Source: Scleroderma bovista (taxonomy: Eukaryota > Basidiomycota > Agaricomycetes > Boletales > Sclerodermataceae). Taken from it: a stretch of DNA of 64,000 nucleotides. Location of the stretch: the NCBI GenBank assembly GCA_037178675.1, contig JAYMGJ010000251.1, forward strand, positions 1 through 64,000. The letters run 5' to 3'. Below are positions 20,002-30,479 of this stretch, piece after piece. Position 1 is the stretch's first letter; each line of letters begins with the position of its first letter. The notes under the pieces were generated by a model that did no database searches, was not told the DNA's origin, and was given only the letters and a program-made list of their open reading frames with translations. The position numbers and the translations under genes are program-made.

Positions 20002-21086
20002 AGAGTCGGAATGGGATATAAAGTACCCGCAGTACTTGACCGAGCAGAGAGGGAAGAGAAAGTGAGAGCGCAGCTACAAAGGAGCGCTATGAACGCGCTA
20101 AAGTGAGACCTGGGGTGTGATTTCTGAGAGCGAGAGCGCTCTGAACGAGAAAAGAGACTCGGAGGAGACAGCAAGGACTAGGAGAGAGAGAGAGAGAGAG
20201 AGGGACAACAGGACGCGACGGCTAGGCTCAGGACACAGAGAAAAATTCCACTTAGACGCAGAGACTCAATCCTTTGGGGGGAAAAAGACTGTCTTATTCT
20301 TGCCTCTCTACAGTATATGTGGTAGAGCCAAATGTATGGAACCAAAAGGGTCCAATGATGTAAAAGAGTGTCCTGTACAACTAAGCAATAGCCCTAACTA
20401 AAAGAGGAAAAGCACGCTGGCGCAAGGTCGGGAACGAACGGCGACTACGGGATACCAAAAGAGGAAACGTGGGCGGTAACACATACTTGCGACGCGAAAG
20501 CAAAGTGAACAAAAGGAAAGCAAAAACCACGGACTGACCAGAGGTTCAAAGGCGCGGGACGAGTGCGCATGCTTACGCAGATGCTGGTAGCGAACCCGGG
20601 GAGAGACGACGACTGGGGGCGGACGCGCACAGGAACGGGGAGAGAAGCCGAAAACGCGCTAGGAGCTTGGGCGCTCTGCAGCCACGATATCCCTGCGTAG
20701 GTATTCTGCCACAGTCTGGTCAGTGCTGTTCGTGTCCTGGCTGGGAAGGGGTATCGTTCGCGTGCACTGGGTGCTCGGGCGCTCAGCAGCCACGATACAC
20801 CTGTGCGGACGCCTTGCTTGTGAGACGGAAGAGGCTTTGCGCAAGCGCTGGCAAGCAGGAGACGCCGTTCGCGCACACCGGGTGCTCGGGCGCTCTGCAG
20901 CCACGATACACCTATGCGGGCGCTTTACTGTGGGCGAAACACCTCGACTGGGACAACGCGCGAGCACTTGAACAGGGGGGAGGCGTCGATAGCGCGCGCA
21001 CGAGGTGCTCGGGCGCTCTGCAGCCACAATGCACCCTGCGAGTATCCTGACGCGAGCAGGACAGAGTGGACGAGGCATTGCGCGCG
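19930..21086. mobile_element. Insertion splitting Ngaro ORF2, with tandem repeats
   Basis: About 1.15 kb, GC-rich, placed between PEG of the RT part and RWRRLYSTYLMSLQAML of the next part; joining those two gives a natural ORF2. It contains GGGATATAAAGTACCC (20022-20037, TATA-like), an AG dinucleotide run at 20180-20201, and four diverged tandem units at its right end. It could be a solo LTR or another non-autonomous element; ends and TSD are not clear. Confidence 0.6.
20671..21060 (+). repeat. Four-unit tandem repeat, about 107-123 bp per unit
   Basis: Units begin with GCGCTCTGCAGCCACGAT or close variants at about 20671, 20780, 20892 and 21015. Each ends GGTGCTCGGGCGCTC, preceded by CGTTCGCG-like sequence. 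The unit ends are conserved but the middles are quite different. Confidence 0.75.
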
Positions 21087-21755
21087 CAGAGATGGAGACG
21101 TCTCTACAGCACGTACCTCATGTCCCTGCAGGCCATGTTAGGGATGTTTGGTGACAGGCCCTTTATGCCACGCACACAGCCACGCAAAACTACAAAAGAC
21201 CTGGGCTGGTGGCTCCGCGCACTGGAAAACCCCACCCACCTCCCCATCCCTCACACTCCCACATCCCTCAACTTGAATGCTTTCTCTGATGCCTGTACCT
21301 CCTTTGGCATCGCGATCACAATCACAGGCAGATGGCGGGCCTGGCGTCTGCTCCCAGGCTGGGATTCAGACAGCTGGGATATCGGGTGGGCAGAAAGCGT
21401 CAGTTTTGAATTCCTAATCCGCACGCTGCTAATACTCGACAGCTCCACTACACCGCTTATGGTTTATGGAGACAATCAAGGGGTCATCGAAGCATGGCGG
21501 GCAGGACGCAGCAGGAACAAACCCACCAACACAACTTTCAAATGGATTCACGCTGCACTGCGGTCCCCCCCGCGTTGTGTCTTTGCAAAATATGTTCCTA
21601 GCGGACACAATCCAGCCAATGGCCCCTCCCGTGGCCTCTACCCCACCTCCCGTGCATCGCTCCCCTGGTTTCCCATCCCCCCCGACATCAAACATTTCAT
21701 TTGCGACTACGATGACACCAAATACCTCCCTCTCGGCATCCAGAATCAACTTTGA
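21087..21755 (+). pseudogene. Ngaro ORF2, RNase H part
   Basis: Continuation of ORF2 after the insertion: LMSLQAMLGMFGDRPFMPRT, then an RNase H-like fold with LNAFSDACTSFGIAITI (first Asp), a DSWDIGWAESVSFEFLIRTL helix carrying the Glu, and MVYGDNQGVIEAWRAGRSRN (second Asp). It ends with YVPSGHNPANGPSRGLYP (last acidic/Asn position). The ORF as read starts at 21066 inside the insertion, so the true boundary is near 21087. The end overlaps the recombinase ORF by about 290 nt. Confidence 0.85.
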
Positions 21756-22923
21756 CCAGCCAGCTCCCCAGCCACCAGCCGCCAACACGACCAACCCTAC
21801 TGCTTATCCCCCCAATCTAACACCTAAACCATCCGACCTGTGCCCTCATTCGGCCCAAGACCACATCACCCTGTGGCTCCCCCACCCCAATTCCATCCTG
21901 ATGCATGGCCCCCAAATCCCTGCAGCAGCAAGAGACAAAGTTCGAGTGGTAACCCTGCATGCCTGGGCAGACTCAACCAAGTCATCTTATGGCGCCGGCC
22001 TGTTAGTTTTCCACGTTTTCTGTGACAGCCATGACATCCCTGAGCAAGAAAGAGCGCCAGCCAACTCGGCGCTCATCTCCCGTTTTATTTCATCACTAGC
22101 TGGCTATTATTCAGGGCAAACGATTCAAGGATACGTCTATGGCATTCGGGCATGGCACACTCTGAACGGCTTGCCCTGGTCCCTCCACGAGGACCACATC
22201 ACCGCAATCCTGAAAGGGGCCATCAAGCTCGCGCCCCCCTCCACAAAGCAAGACCTTCGGCAGCCGATCACTGTCGAAATCATCGCGGCCATCCACTCAT
22301 GCCTCACCAACAGCCCTTTAGACACAGCGTTCTACGCTTGCCTCACCACCCTTTTTTATACCGCCGCCAGGGTCGGTGAATTCACAGTTCGCCGACGCGA
22401 CTCATTCAACCCGGCAGAGAACATCACACCCGCGGGAATCCGGGTAGAGACAGACCGGAATAATCTTAAAACTACGGTTTTCTCTCTCCCTCGCACAAAG
22501 TTGAGCCTATCAGGAGAAGAGGTTCAATGGGCTGCACAGAACAGCCCAACAGACCCACAGGCAGCGCTTGACGCCCACTTGGCCATCAACAACCCACCAA
22601 CCAACGGACCACTCTTCGCATACAAAGATGGCAACCAGCACAAACCCCTAACAAAATCCACCTTCATTAAGACCCTTAAGAATACGGCTAGGGCAGCTGG
22701 CTACCATGCTGTACAAGGCCATGGGATCAGGATAGGCGCGACTCTCGAATATCTCCTGAGGGGGGTCCCCTTCGAAGTCATGAAAGTCAAGGGCCGCTGG
22801 GCCAGTGACATGTTCCATTTGTATTTGCGCAGACATAATCAGATTCTCGCACCGTACATACAAGCCATGCCAGCGGGCATGGCAACGGAGTTTGCCAGGC
22901 TTGCGATGCTGCCCGTGTGTTGA
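21466..22923 (+). CDS. Ngaro ORF3, tyrosine recombinase
   Basis: Site-specific recombinase that inserts the circular DNA copy. 485 codons from the first ATG; the true start may be a later Met (for example the one in MFLADTIQPMAPP), because the first part overlaps RNase H in another frame. An SAM-like core-binding domain follows (LHAWADSTKSSYGAGLLVFH). The catalytic domain has TAARVGEFTV (Arg I), HGIRIGATLEYLL (H-x-x-R) and WASDMFHLYLRRH (nucleophile Tyr). All four signature residues are present, so this ORF may still be functional although the rest of the element is not. Confidence 0.9.
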   Translation: METIKGSSKHGGQDAAGTNPPTQLSNGFTLHCGPPRVVSLQNMFLADTIQPMAPPVASTPPPVHRSPGFPSPPTSNISFATTMTPNTSLSASRINFDQPAPQPPAANTTNPTAYPPNLTPKPSDLCPHSAQDHITLWLPHPNSILMHGPQIPAAARDKVRVVTLHAWADSTKSSYGAGLLVFHVFCDSHDIPEQERAPANSALISRFISSLAGYYSGQTIQGYVYGIRAWHTLNGLPWSLHEDHITAILKGAIKLAPPSTKQDLRQPITVEIIAAIHSCLTNSPLDTAFYACLTTLFYTAARVGEFTVRRRDSFNPAENITPAGIRVETDRNNLKTTVFSLPRTKLSLSGEEVQWAAQNSPTDPQAALDAHLAINNPPTNGPLFAYKDGNQHKPLTKSTFIKTLKNTARAAGYHAVQGHGIRIGATLEYLLRGVPFEVMKVKGRWASDMFHLYLRRHNQILAPYIQAMPAGMATEFARLAMLPVC

Positions 22924-23005
22924 ACTCCTTTTACAGTGAGTCTCCCTCCTATAGACTGGGCGGCCGAGTCCCAGCTCGACGCGTCAGGCAACTACAATCC
23001 GGGAA
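22924..23005. other. Spacer between ORF3 and repeat B1
   Basis: Short untranslated stretch; nothing else seen. Confidence 0.6.
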
Positions 23006-23179
23006 CCGCAGCTGACCTCGCCCGTCCAGGACCCAGCCTCGTGGCCGGAAGGCGCTGCGCGCCCTCGCCCACATCCTGCATAGCATTCATAGCACATCAT
23101 CATTGTCTGTAGTAGTAGTTCATTCTATCTATCCCTTGCCTTCGGCCTCACTCCTCTGAGCTCCTACGACCAGCAAAGA
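23006..23179 (+). repeat. Ngaro split direct repeat B1
   Basis: 174 bp from CCGCAGCTGACC to GACCAGCAAAGA, directly abutting A2. The B1-A2 junction stands for the circle junction used by the recombinase. Confidence 0.88.
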
Positions 23180-23328
23180 TTGGCATTCTAGTACGTAAGG
23201 AGGCACGAGTGTAGGGATAGAATATGGTCTTCGCAGGAGGAGCCGGAGCGGGCGTCGTCTCTCTTTCTCGACGCCCGTCATCACCCCGGCTGCTCGTAAG
23301 TCCTGCGCTACTCAGCGCTCGTTTTTCG
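23180..23328 (+). repeat. Ngaro split direct repeat A2
   Basis: 149 bp, the copy of A1. It keeps CpG sites (CCGG, GGGCGTC, CTGCGC) that are TpG in A1. It is followed by about 145 bp of sequence before B2, which is unusual because A2 and B2 usually abut. Confidence 0.88.
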
Positions 23329-23474
23329 CCCCCCCCCACCACTCCCTAGGAGCAGACAGCGCCTCCTCTCACCCCACTGACTGTCTGCTTTCCTCGCTAC
23401 GGTCTCGCTCCAGTTGCCGTGGACTGCCGGTTCACCTGGTCACTCACTTTCAGCGCGAGGGGCCCCGCCCGCCC

Positions 23475-23645
23475 CCGCAGCTGACCTCGCCCGTCCAGGA
23501 CCCAGCCTCGCGGCCGGAAGGCGCTGCGCGCCCTCGCCCACATCCTGCATAGCATTCATAGCACATCATCATTGTCCGTAGTAGTTCATTCTATCTATCC
23601 CTTGCCTTCGGCCTCACTCCTCTGAGCTCCTACGACCAGCAAAGA
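23475..23645 (+). repeat. Ngaro split direct repeat B2 (right end)
   Basis: 171 bp, the copy of B1. It lacks one TAG unit of a short repeat, and has CpG where B1 has TpG at two places. It ends at GACCAGCAAAGA, only about 180 bp from the stop codon of the minus-strand reductase. Confidence 0.88.
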
Positions 23646-23821
23646 TGGCAATTGAAGCCACACTCGACCCATAGTATATATTAAATTTGGCAACCTACCC
23701 CCCCTTAGGGGGTACAAAGTTACTTCAACACCCAAAAGCTGCCGTCCAGGCTGCAGCGTCCTTTCAAGTTCCTAGCTTATCGTTTAGTAGTCCGACTTAT
23801 ACTACTATGGATCAAGCTACG

Positions 23822-26800
23822 CTATACTTTCAAGCCCTCGAAAAATCCAACGTACTCCCAGTAGTCAACCCACCGATCCACGTCTAACTTCGAGAGACGT
23901 GGCAGCTTCCTCAAAGTCTTACTTGCTCTCTCGGCGACTTCGGTGGAAAAATCAAATGCCAAAGCGTTCAAGTCGCCCCAGTCGTCATCCAGATCCTGAT
24001 TTCCCTGTGCTAATCCGCAGAAGAAGCCGAGCAGCTTAATGGCAGGCTTGTATAGCGGGAGTGGGAGTAGTCATTTGATGGCAGACATGAGTACCAATGT
24101 CCAGGTCAAGGGAACGCTCAATCATGGATCCTCGAAATGACTTACCACACGTTTCATTTTCTCCTCACTTACGTTGAGTGCATGCTTCTCCAGCGTGTGG
24201 TACCATTCCGCAGCAGGTATGAGAGGGAGTGGCTCCTTCGTAATTCTCTTCGCGAACAGCGCGTCACTGATCGGTTCCATCAGTGCTGTCCATTCCACTG
24301 GGCGTGGATGCACCATATTAACTGCTATCGGAGGCTCGTCTTCACTGAAGGCAACATCTAGAATGGCACCTGACACAGCATCAGTTGGGAGCCACGCCAT
24401 GCTCTGAAAAAAATATCGTCAGTGATGTGCATCAGTTATAACTGCTAAATTTACTCACCCCATGGATATCAGGGAGAGCGCCGAGCGTGATACTGGACTT
24501 GACGAGGATAGCAACCCACTCCGTCGTTGGCCACGCACCCCGAGGAGCGGCACCAGTTATCTGTCCTATTCGAAAGGACGTAGCCTGCAAACCACTGTTG
24601 GCGAGAACCTATAGGTAACGACGCCATCATTACACAGCAGCCACGGATTACACCGAGAGAGAAACTGACCCTTTCACTGACATATTTGCTGCCACCATAT
24701 CCACCACTAACTGCTATGCTCGCATCGGAAAGCACTGCTTCTGGGACTGGACCCCTCTTCCGGTCCCAGCCCTGCGTGGACGCGATTGACGAGGCGAACA
24801 TGAATCGTGGCTTGGTTGCCCTCTTCGACGCCAGCGCGAGGTTTATGAGATACCGAGTTCCTCGAATGTTCGGTTCGAACGTCGTCAGCGATAGGTTGAA
24901 GTCTATTCGCCAAGCGTTGTGGATGATCAATGTGACGGAGTCACGGATCTGTTAGGCAGAAGCGAGAGTTCGTCAGCGACGGGAACGAGCATTTACCGGG
25001 ATGGAGGCTTCACTTCTTCGTATAGTCTTCGATCAAGGCCAAATTGTTCCTGTGAAGTATCCCCCTCGATATGGACAAGTCTCTGCGAATGAAGAAGGCT
25101 AGTGTCTAGACCGCGATCTTCGAATGTGGACCGCTGCCTCTGCTTAGCGGTAGTCATCTTCAATCGCCTGTTCAGCGCATATATCCTGATGATATCCTTT
25201 CTCTTCAAAAGGGAGGCAAGCATATAGGAACCTAGACCTCCAGTCGAACCTGTGATAAGGATGACATGACCCTCATCGTTGTTTCTAGTTTCAGGGACGC
25301 GGAGAGCGCTGCCCTGGAGTCCCGATGAGTACTTTTCGATCATGCGTTCTATTTCTGCTTTGTTATCGATAGTGTTTGTCGTTCCGGTGATGAGATTTGC
25401 GAGGTGGGTTGCAAGCAATGTAAGGGTGGGGTTAGAGAAGATGACGTTAGGGCTAATGCGGGAGGTGACATCTCGAACACTCTCAAACGGAGAAGCTCTG
25501 AATGATCCGATAATGCGGTTTCTAAGGAATGCCGCGGACAAGCTTTGCGGGGCAATAGATGAACACGATATTGGGACCACAGAAGATCAGACACACCTAT
25601 CGAAACCTTGTTCGAATAAGTCGACCTCTGCATGGACAGGTGTTTCCGCGTTCACCGCAGTGGCGTGCACCATCAGCCAGTCTTTTACCCGCGGCAGTGT
25701 CCATTCGGATGGCAATTGGACTTCAGTGCCAACAGTTGCACTACCTTCTACCGATTGGTACCTTTACATCAGTTGTCAGACATTCAGCAACCGCATTCCT
25801 AGGATTGCTCGTATCTCTTACAATGCGTCGATCTCGGGCTCGTACAGCTTTATAGTTGCCCTTTTCATCACAGTCCCCTTTCCGGCGCGAAGCATGGGCT
25901 TGTCTGTGCTCGTCACGAGGATCATCTCCTTAAAGATACGACTGAAATTCGGTGCGTCTCTATTTGCCTCTTCGACTTCAGACCTGTACCAAAGCAGCGA
26001 GACTCAATGATGAAAGTGAGTAAGTGCATGCAACGGACCATATCATGTGTCTGAAAGCCACTACCTGCTTCTCATCCTCGATGTCGACAGTGAATTGTGA
26101 CCTTGGCTCGACGAGCACGCCAACTTGATGGCGACCACGGCCGAACATGCACACACCAGCAACATAGGGGCTATTTGCTATTGTTGCTTCTATTGGCCCC
26201 GGGACGGTCTTTTCTCCCGAAGAGAGAACCAACACGTCATCGATTCTTCCGATACTGTGTACGGTGTTCTAGAATGGATGCCAATGTATAGTAAATGTGG
26301 CCAACCCACATTTTATATAGTCCTTGTATGGTCGGGTGCTGGATGAACGCGTCCGATGTCGCGTAACCCTTCACGTCGGGTAAGTTTTCTACTGAAACCT
26401 GGTGTGCCTCGCAGGTCTTTCCGTGGGTAAAATAAATTAGAAGGTGCGAAACGGTCTGCATATCCATTGTCGACCACTTACCAACACGTGCATTTCATAT
26501 GTTCCGTCGCCCAAAGGCGCCCATCTGATTTTTGAGATTGGACCCGGTCGGATCCATTCCCAATTCTTTGGGTCCTCAGGCGGGATAATGCAGGTCGTGA
26601 ATGGCCCGCACTCCGTCGTGCCGAAAATCATGCTGAGTTTCACTCCCGCTTGCGTCAGGGAATCTCCCATTTTCTTTGCTACTGGGCCGCCCCCAGTTAC
26701 CTGGCAACCATCGCAGAGTTTATAAATGGAATACCGGAGGACTATAAGAGGTACGCACCACATACGAAAACGTCGCGAGACGACTGACAGCTTCAGGCGA

Positions 26801-27854
26801 CAACGTCCATTCTTTCAGGAAGGAAGGGACTGCAAGCAGCCCCTTACAACGCGTCAACACGGCGTTCTCGAGGGCATTCTGAGGATTAGCAAAGACGGGT
26901 GGTCTGGTAGGATCATGGTACGCGGTTGGGGGGTACACGGAGACGCTCTGCAGGGATGCAGCGGGTAGAAAGACGTGCACGAACACGCCGATGACGTGGA
27001 AGGGGGGAAGGTGGCCTGCGGCAACTCGGAGGTCTTCACCTATGGCGCGATGGTCTGTGACCAAGGCTATATGCGGGTAAAAGGTGAGAAGTTCGAATCA
27101 GCACATTCAGGATGACTTACGCATAAGACAATAATGATTGCCTGTAAGGTAGGTTATTGGAATTGGTTTGGGGAAGCCAGTGCTTCCCGACGAGTGGAGG
27201 TAAAACATGACATCATTCTTCTCCGGCTGCTCTTCATTCGGGAAAGGCATGAAAGGTGAGGAAAATACTTCACTACTCAGATATGGATAAACTGTCGCCA
27301 AGTGGGGGGGTTCTTCGATCTGAAGGTGATACGGATCCTCACTTTGAGATAGTTCGGCTTTGATGGCAAAAGCGAGATCACCGAGTGAGTGCTGCGAAAC
27401 TATCATGCGGTGACAATTGGTTTTCCTGAGCATGTTGGCCACAGCAGGTGCAGAATTCCTCGGGGACATCGGAAACGGCTGAAGCACGAGCTTTAGGAAT
27501 GTCATCTGTACCGCAGAAAACATTTCGACGCACGATTAAGCCAGCATATATGATCCCCATAAACAAGCCTTGATAGAGAATCGTATCGCAATTGGCCACA
27601 ATAGCTACTACTTCCTTGCTCTGCCCCTGACGGCCTGGGCGTACGATATGGGCGACACGCTGGCATGCGCGGTAGAACTCGAGATGCGATATTTTACGGA
27701 GTTCAAGACTACCCTCGTCACCTGGATATACGAAGAAAGGGTGATTCGGATTGTGTTGGGCATTGTACTCTAGCAACTGCGGAAAGAGAAGAGATCCATC
27801 GGTGGGTGGATAGGATAACTTTGGGTTGTGCGTGTCTGAATTGGTGGAAGCCAT
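23822..27854 (-). CDS. Adenylate-forming reductase (NRPS-like, A-T-R), copy A
   Basis: Activates a carboxylic acid as its adenylate, loads it on a carrier domain and reduces it with NAD(P)H to the aldehyde or alcohol. Thirteen exons (minus): 27854-27534, 27478-27121, 27054-26759, 26700-26482, 26416-26310, 26254-26039, 25983-25822, 25761-25597, 25542-25014, 24948-24670, 24608-24459, 24403-24146, 24046-23822. They sum to 3285 nt, 1094 aa, with no stop. A domain: YLHSSGSTGFPKP (A3, about residue 205), FGTTECGPF (A5), GRIDDVLVLSSGEKTVPGP (A8). T domain: LFEQGFDSLSA with the phosphopantetheine Ser split by an intron. R domain: ILITGSTGGLGSYML (cofactor loop, about 705) and YGGSK (Tyr/Lys pair, about 877-881). 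No condensation domain. The substrate cannot be read from the sequence; aryl acids or small acids are known substrates of basidiomycete relatives. Confidence 0.92.
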
Positions 27855-28527
27855 AGTGGGTGTCTTCTGGTGGATCCAACAGGACAGGCCTCCTCCTCCA
27901 GTGCAGTGGGTATTTATCTATCCTGTTATAGCAGCGGGGATGCCATTTCCACATCCCCCAACTTTGGTGCTTCGTCGTTGGGTAATTTCCCTGCAGTGAA
28001 TAACGCACGATAGAAGCTGCACGGATTGTATCTCGCTATCAATATACCCGGAAAGAATACAGGCCCATCACCTTTACACTAGGTGTAGTATGTTACGCTC
28101 TCCTTCGTCCACTCTCCTGCGCTTCATTATCTAGTATACAAAGCACACGGTCGGAACGATACGCGGTTGGGGCAATGTTAGACTGACATCATACGTCAGA
28201 ATGGGAGCAGCGGTGCCCGTGCTGGGTGAAATCCTTAGGCAAATGGTTTAGCTGCGCGGTATATTTACGAATGCAAAAATACCACATACCTCACTGGAGC
28301 ACCCTAGGAAGCCCGGATCAGCTGAGTGTGTCTCTAGTACGATCTTTTCAGCACGTGACCGCCACAAAGGTCGACGCCACGAGGCTCTGCCTTCCTTTTT
28401 GGCACACGAAGTTGGGGTCATTTCAATACCGACGTCGTCTCCCGCTACTTCCAAGGAAGCTCGTCTTCTTGTCATTTCTCTTCAGGGCTGCTGGACTGAT
28501 ATTCCTAACTCTCGGCGTCTTTCCCCC
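27855..28527. other. Upstream region of reductase copy A
   Basis: Promoter of the minus-strand reductase should lie just above 27854. Nothing coding was recognised. Confidence 0.45.
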
Positions 28528-28636
28528 GCCGTGATGGCGAATAGCGATTACAGCCACAGCTGTCATATTTATCCAAATCCTATTGGGCGTCTTACTGAGA
28601 CCTGGTAGGATTCCCTGGACAGTATTACCGTAAAAC
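28528..28636 (+). pseudogene. Second decayed fragment of the Rho2-like gene
   Basis: Aligns by eye to the intact gene from the end of intron 6 through exon 7: CGTGATGGCGAATAGCG against CGTGATGATGAATAGCG, CTGTCATATTTATCCAAATC against CTGTCATACTCCAAATCACA, and GATTCCCTGGACAGTATTACCGTAAAA against the stretch GATTCTTTGGAAAACGTCACTGTAAAG. Part of the intron is kept, so it is a DNA copy. Frame lost. Confidence 0.7.
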
Positions 28637-28684
28637 TTTCTTCTAGCTAGCGCCATATCACGACGGACTCAGCAGAAACACGGC

Positions 28685-28980
28685 ATGACGAAAAAGGCTG
28701 ACCCTCTCGCCGATATATTTGCCTCTACCATTTCCACCACCAGCTGCCATGTTCACAACAGAAAATACAGCTTCTTAAACTGGTCCCCTCGCTATCCTAT
28801 TCTTGCGCCTTACACAGGCGCTATCGATGAGTGTAGTTTGGCATCTCTCTTCGACGCCAATGCGAGGTCTATGGGTGCCAAGTTTCTTCAACATTCGTCT
28901 CGAACGCCGACAGGGATAGGCTGAAGTCTAGTCGCCAAGCATTGTGGATTATGACAATGACTGAATCACGGATCTGTTGT
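28685..28980 (-). pseudogene. Fragment of reductase R domain (exon 10)
   Basis: Read on minus, it follows exon 10 of the two intact reductases: IRDSVIVIIHNAWRLDFSLSLS, a decayed stretch around the Arg-Gly-Thr and SKR positions, then GGNG-YIGERV. The acceptor-like GTTGTGCAG/GTCCTGC context near 28985 matches the intron before exon 10. Several indels break the frame and no other exons follow. Confidence 0.75.
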
Positions 28981-29007
28981 GCAGGACTAGTACAACCGAG
29001 AGTAAGC

Positions 29008-29051
29008 TGTAATGTTGTAGGGCGGGTTTCGCCCCGACCTACGATATTACA
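29008..29051. repeat. 44-bp imperfect palindrome
   Basis: TGTAATGTTGTAGGGCGGG, loop TTT, then a near-perfect reverse complement ending CGATATTACA. A TGT..ACA end structure and a further GTCGGGGCG at 29134 make an LTR or TIR remnant possible. Confidence 0.6.
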
Positions 29052-29519
29052 GTTTACCCACACATACGCCACATTTCGCATGTACGGTCTACCATAGGGC
29101 TCCGCCCTGAGGTCCTTAAACTCGGATTTAAATATGTCGGGGCGTGGGCCCGTGACATCTATCAGGGGCGGTAAACCAACGTGATAACTACTGTATGCGC
29201 GTGTTCGAATCGGTGAACACGGTGGAGACCCGCTCGGTGGGTTCTTACTGTAATAGTCTTTATGGGAGAGTGGGGTCGGCTAAAACATCCACAGGAGAGT
29301 TCTCATTCTGCACGAGAATTATCGAGGCATGGTGATCTGCGATACCGGACGACCACGCATACATATTTGACTCACCGTAACTGTGTCGGACAAGATCTTG
29401 GCTGTCTAAAGTCCGATCATGGGTTAGTACCACATGACAAACCCAACATTCTTACATTTGTGACTCCATACGGCATTTGCACATTGTTCATTGTTCCTTC
29501 CCCTCCAATGCAAGGTAAT
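29052..29519. other. No recognisable gene
   Basis: No supported coding segment. GC-rich repeated words (CGGGGCG, GGGCCC) near 29130-29150. Confidence 0.4.
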
Positions 29520-30030
29520 TAATAGGAAGAAGTGATGAGTCACCCACAATCTTTTGCTGATCCGAGGCGTCAAACTTCAGTTCCAGTAGATCATGGCTTT
29601 CGAGATCGAAACCTCTGGCAAATGATAGATATAGAATGGACGAGATAGTGAATAAGGTCAACTAGCGATCGGTGAGGGGAAGGTCTTTGGTGCATCGTAG
29701 TGATGACTGTGGAATGCTGATTTGATTGCCCCATCGAGTGCAGGATTGATGTCCCTGATTTCGAGATGATCTCCGCAAGTAGACGCCCGAGAACGTTCTC
29801 CACAGATTCCGCATCTATGAAAGGCTCACCAAAGATTCCCGAGGAGTGAAATTTTGAATGCCCATCCAGTGGAGTTTCGATCGTGCACCGTACATCCCTG
29901 GATAGAAATGAGTGCAGTGCAAATAAGTAAGGAGATGCAATCCATGCTGTTGAGCGACCGCAGACCAGTCTCGAGTGAAGCACAACTCAGCGTGAGGTGC
30001 CAACAAGTTTCGATGGGTCTAGCCCGTTTC
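29520..30030 (-). pseudogene. Possible fragment of an unknown spliced gene
   Basis: On minus, a stretch with protein-like composition (DWSAVAQQHGLHLLTYLHC, HWMGIQNFTPRESL) is followed after a GTGAGC donor by other protein-like segments (SFARGFDLESHDLLELKFD). I do not recognise the family. A consistent splice model through the whole stretch was not found, so it may be a relic. Confidence 0.3.
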
Positions 30031-30479
30031 AACCACTGGCCAGCACGGTGACCCGTACCAGTTCCGTACTGCTGTCTTTATCTAGCCGCTCGCAAGAAGC
30101 AATGATAATACGGCCAACGAAGGCTCCTCCAACGACTCTGGTCAGCACGATCACGTGATGGGTCTCATATGTAGCACAACGGTTTTGGACTTTCTCAGGT
30201 AAGTAGCGAACCGAAGATTTAGGCGCTTGTCGGATCGTGACAGGTCGTCTTTCGTTCCTCTCCAGGTGCACGATAAATGGCTCGGGAGACTCGCACTAGG
30301 GCGCGCCTTCGCAAGAAATCCAGGCCCACTCTGAGTGTGGTCGAGGTTGGTGTAGTGGTCCTCTCTGATATAGGTAAATTTCCTGAAATACAGGATAGCA
30401 GCCTCGCACCCCGTCACGGACCTCGGGGAGTCTCTCCCCATCCAGAGGTAAAAATATCATTGCCAAAGCTCAGGCAGCA
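30031..30479. other. Region upstream of the NACHT-WD40 gene, including probable N-terminal exons
   Basis: The NACHT gene frame is open back to about 30440 (AKAQAAVKRALRRD). An ATG at 30277 starts MARETRTRARLRKKSRPTL, which could be the N-terminus, but joining it would need an intron of only about 26 nt. The start is unresolved. Confidence 0.4.

Larger units (their letters stand above)
14425..23645 (+). mobile_element. Ngaro-type tyrosine-recombinase retrotransposon, defective
   Basis: About 9.2 kb with the hallmark split direct repeats: A1 at 14425-14573 on the left; B1 (23006-23179) joined to A2 (23180-23328), then B2 (23475-23645) on the right. The coding order is ORF1 (Gag-like with zinc finger), ORF2 (RT then RNase H) and ORF3 (tyrosine recombinase overlapping the end of ORF2), as in fungal Ngaro elements of the DIRS order. 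No TSD is expected, and none was seen. ORF1 has a premature TGA and a 2.3-kb interruption; ORF2 is split by a 1.1-kb insertion, so it cannot move by itself. The repeats differ mainly by CpG-to-TpG changes. Confidence 0.88.

Noticed and set aside
20180..20201. AG dinucleotide run as a regulatory element
   Set aside because: A simple microsatellite inside an insertion, with nothing to link it to a gene.
20671..21060. Tandem units as a CRISPR-like array
   Set aside because: Units are over 100 bp with long conserved and variable parts, and the genome is eukaryotic; this is a tandem repeat inside an insertion.
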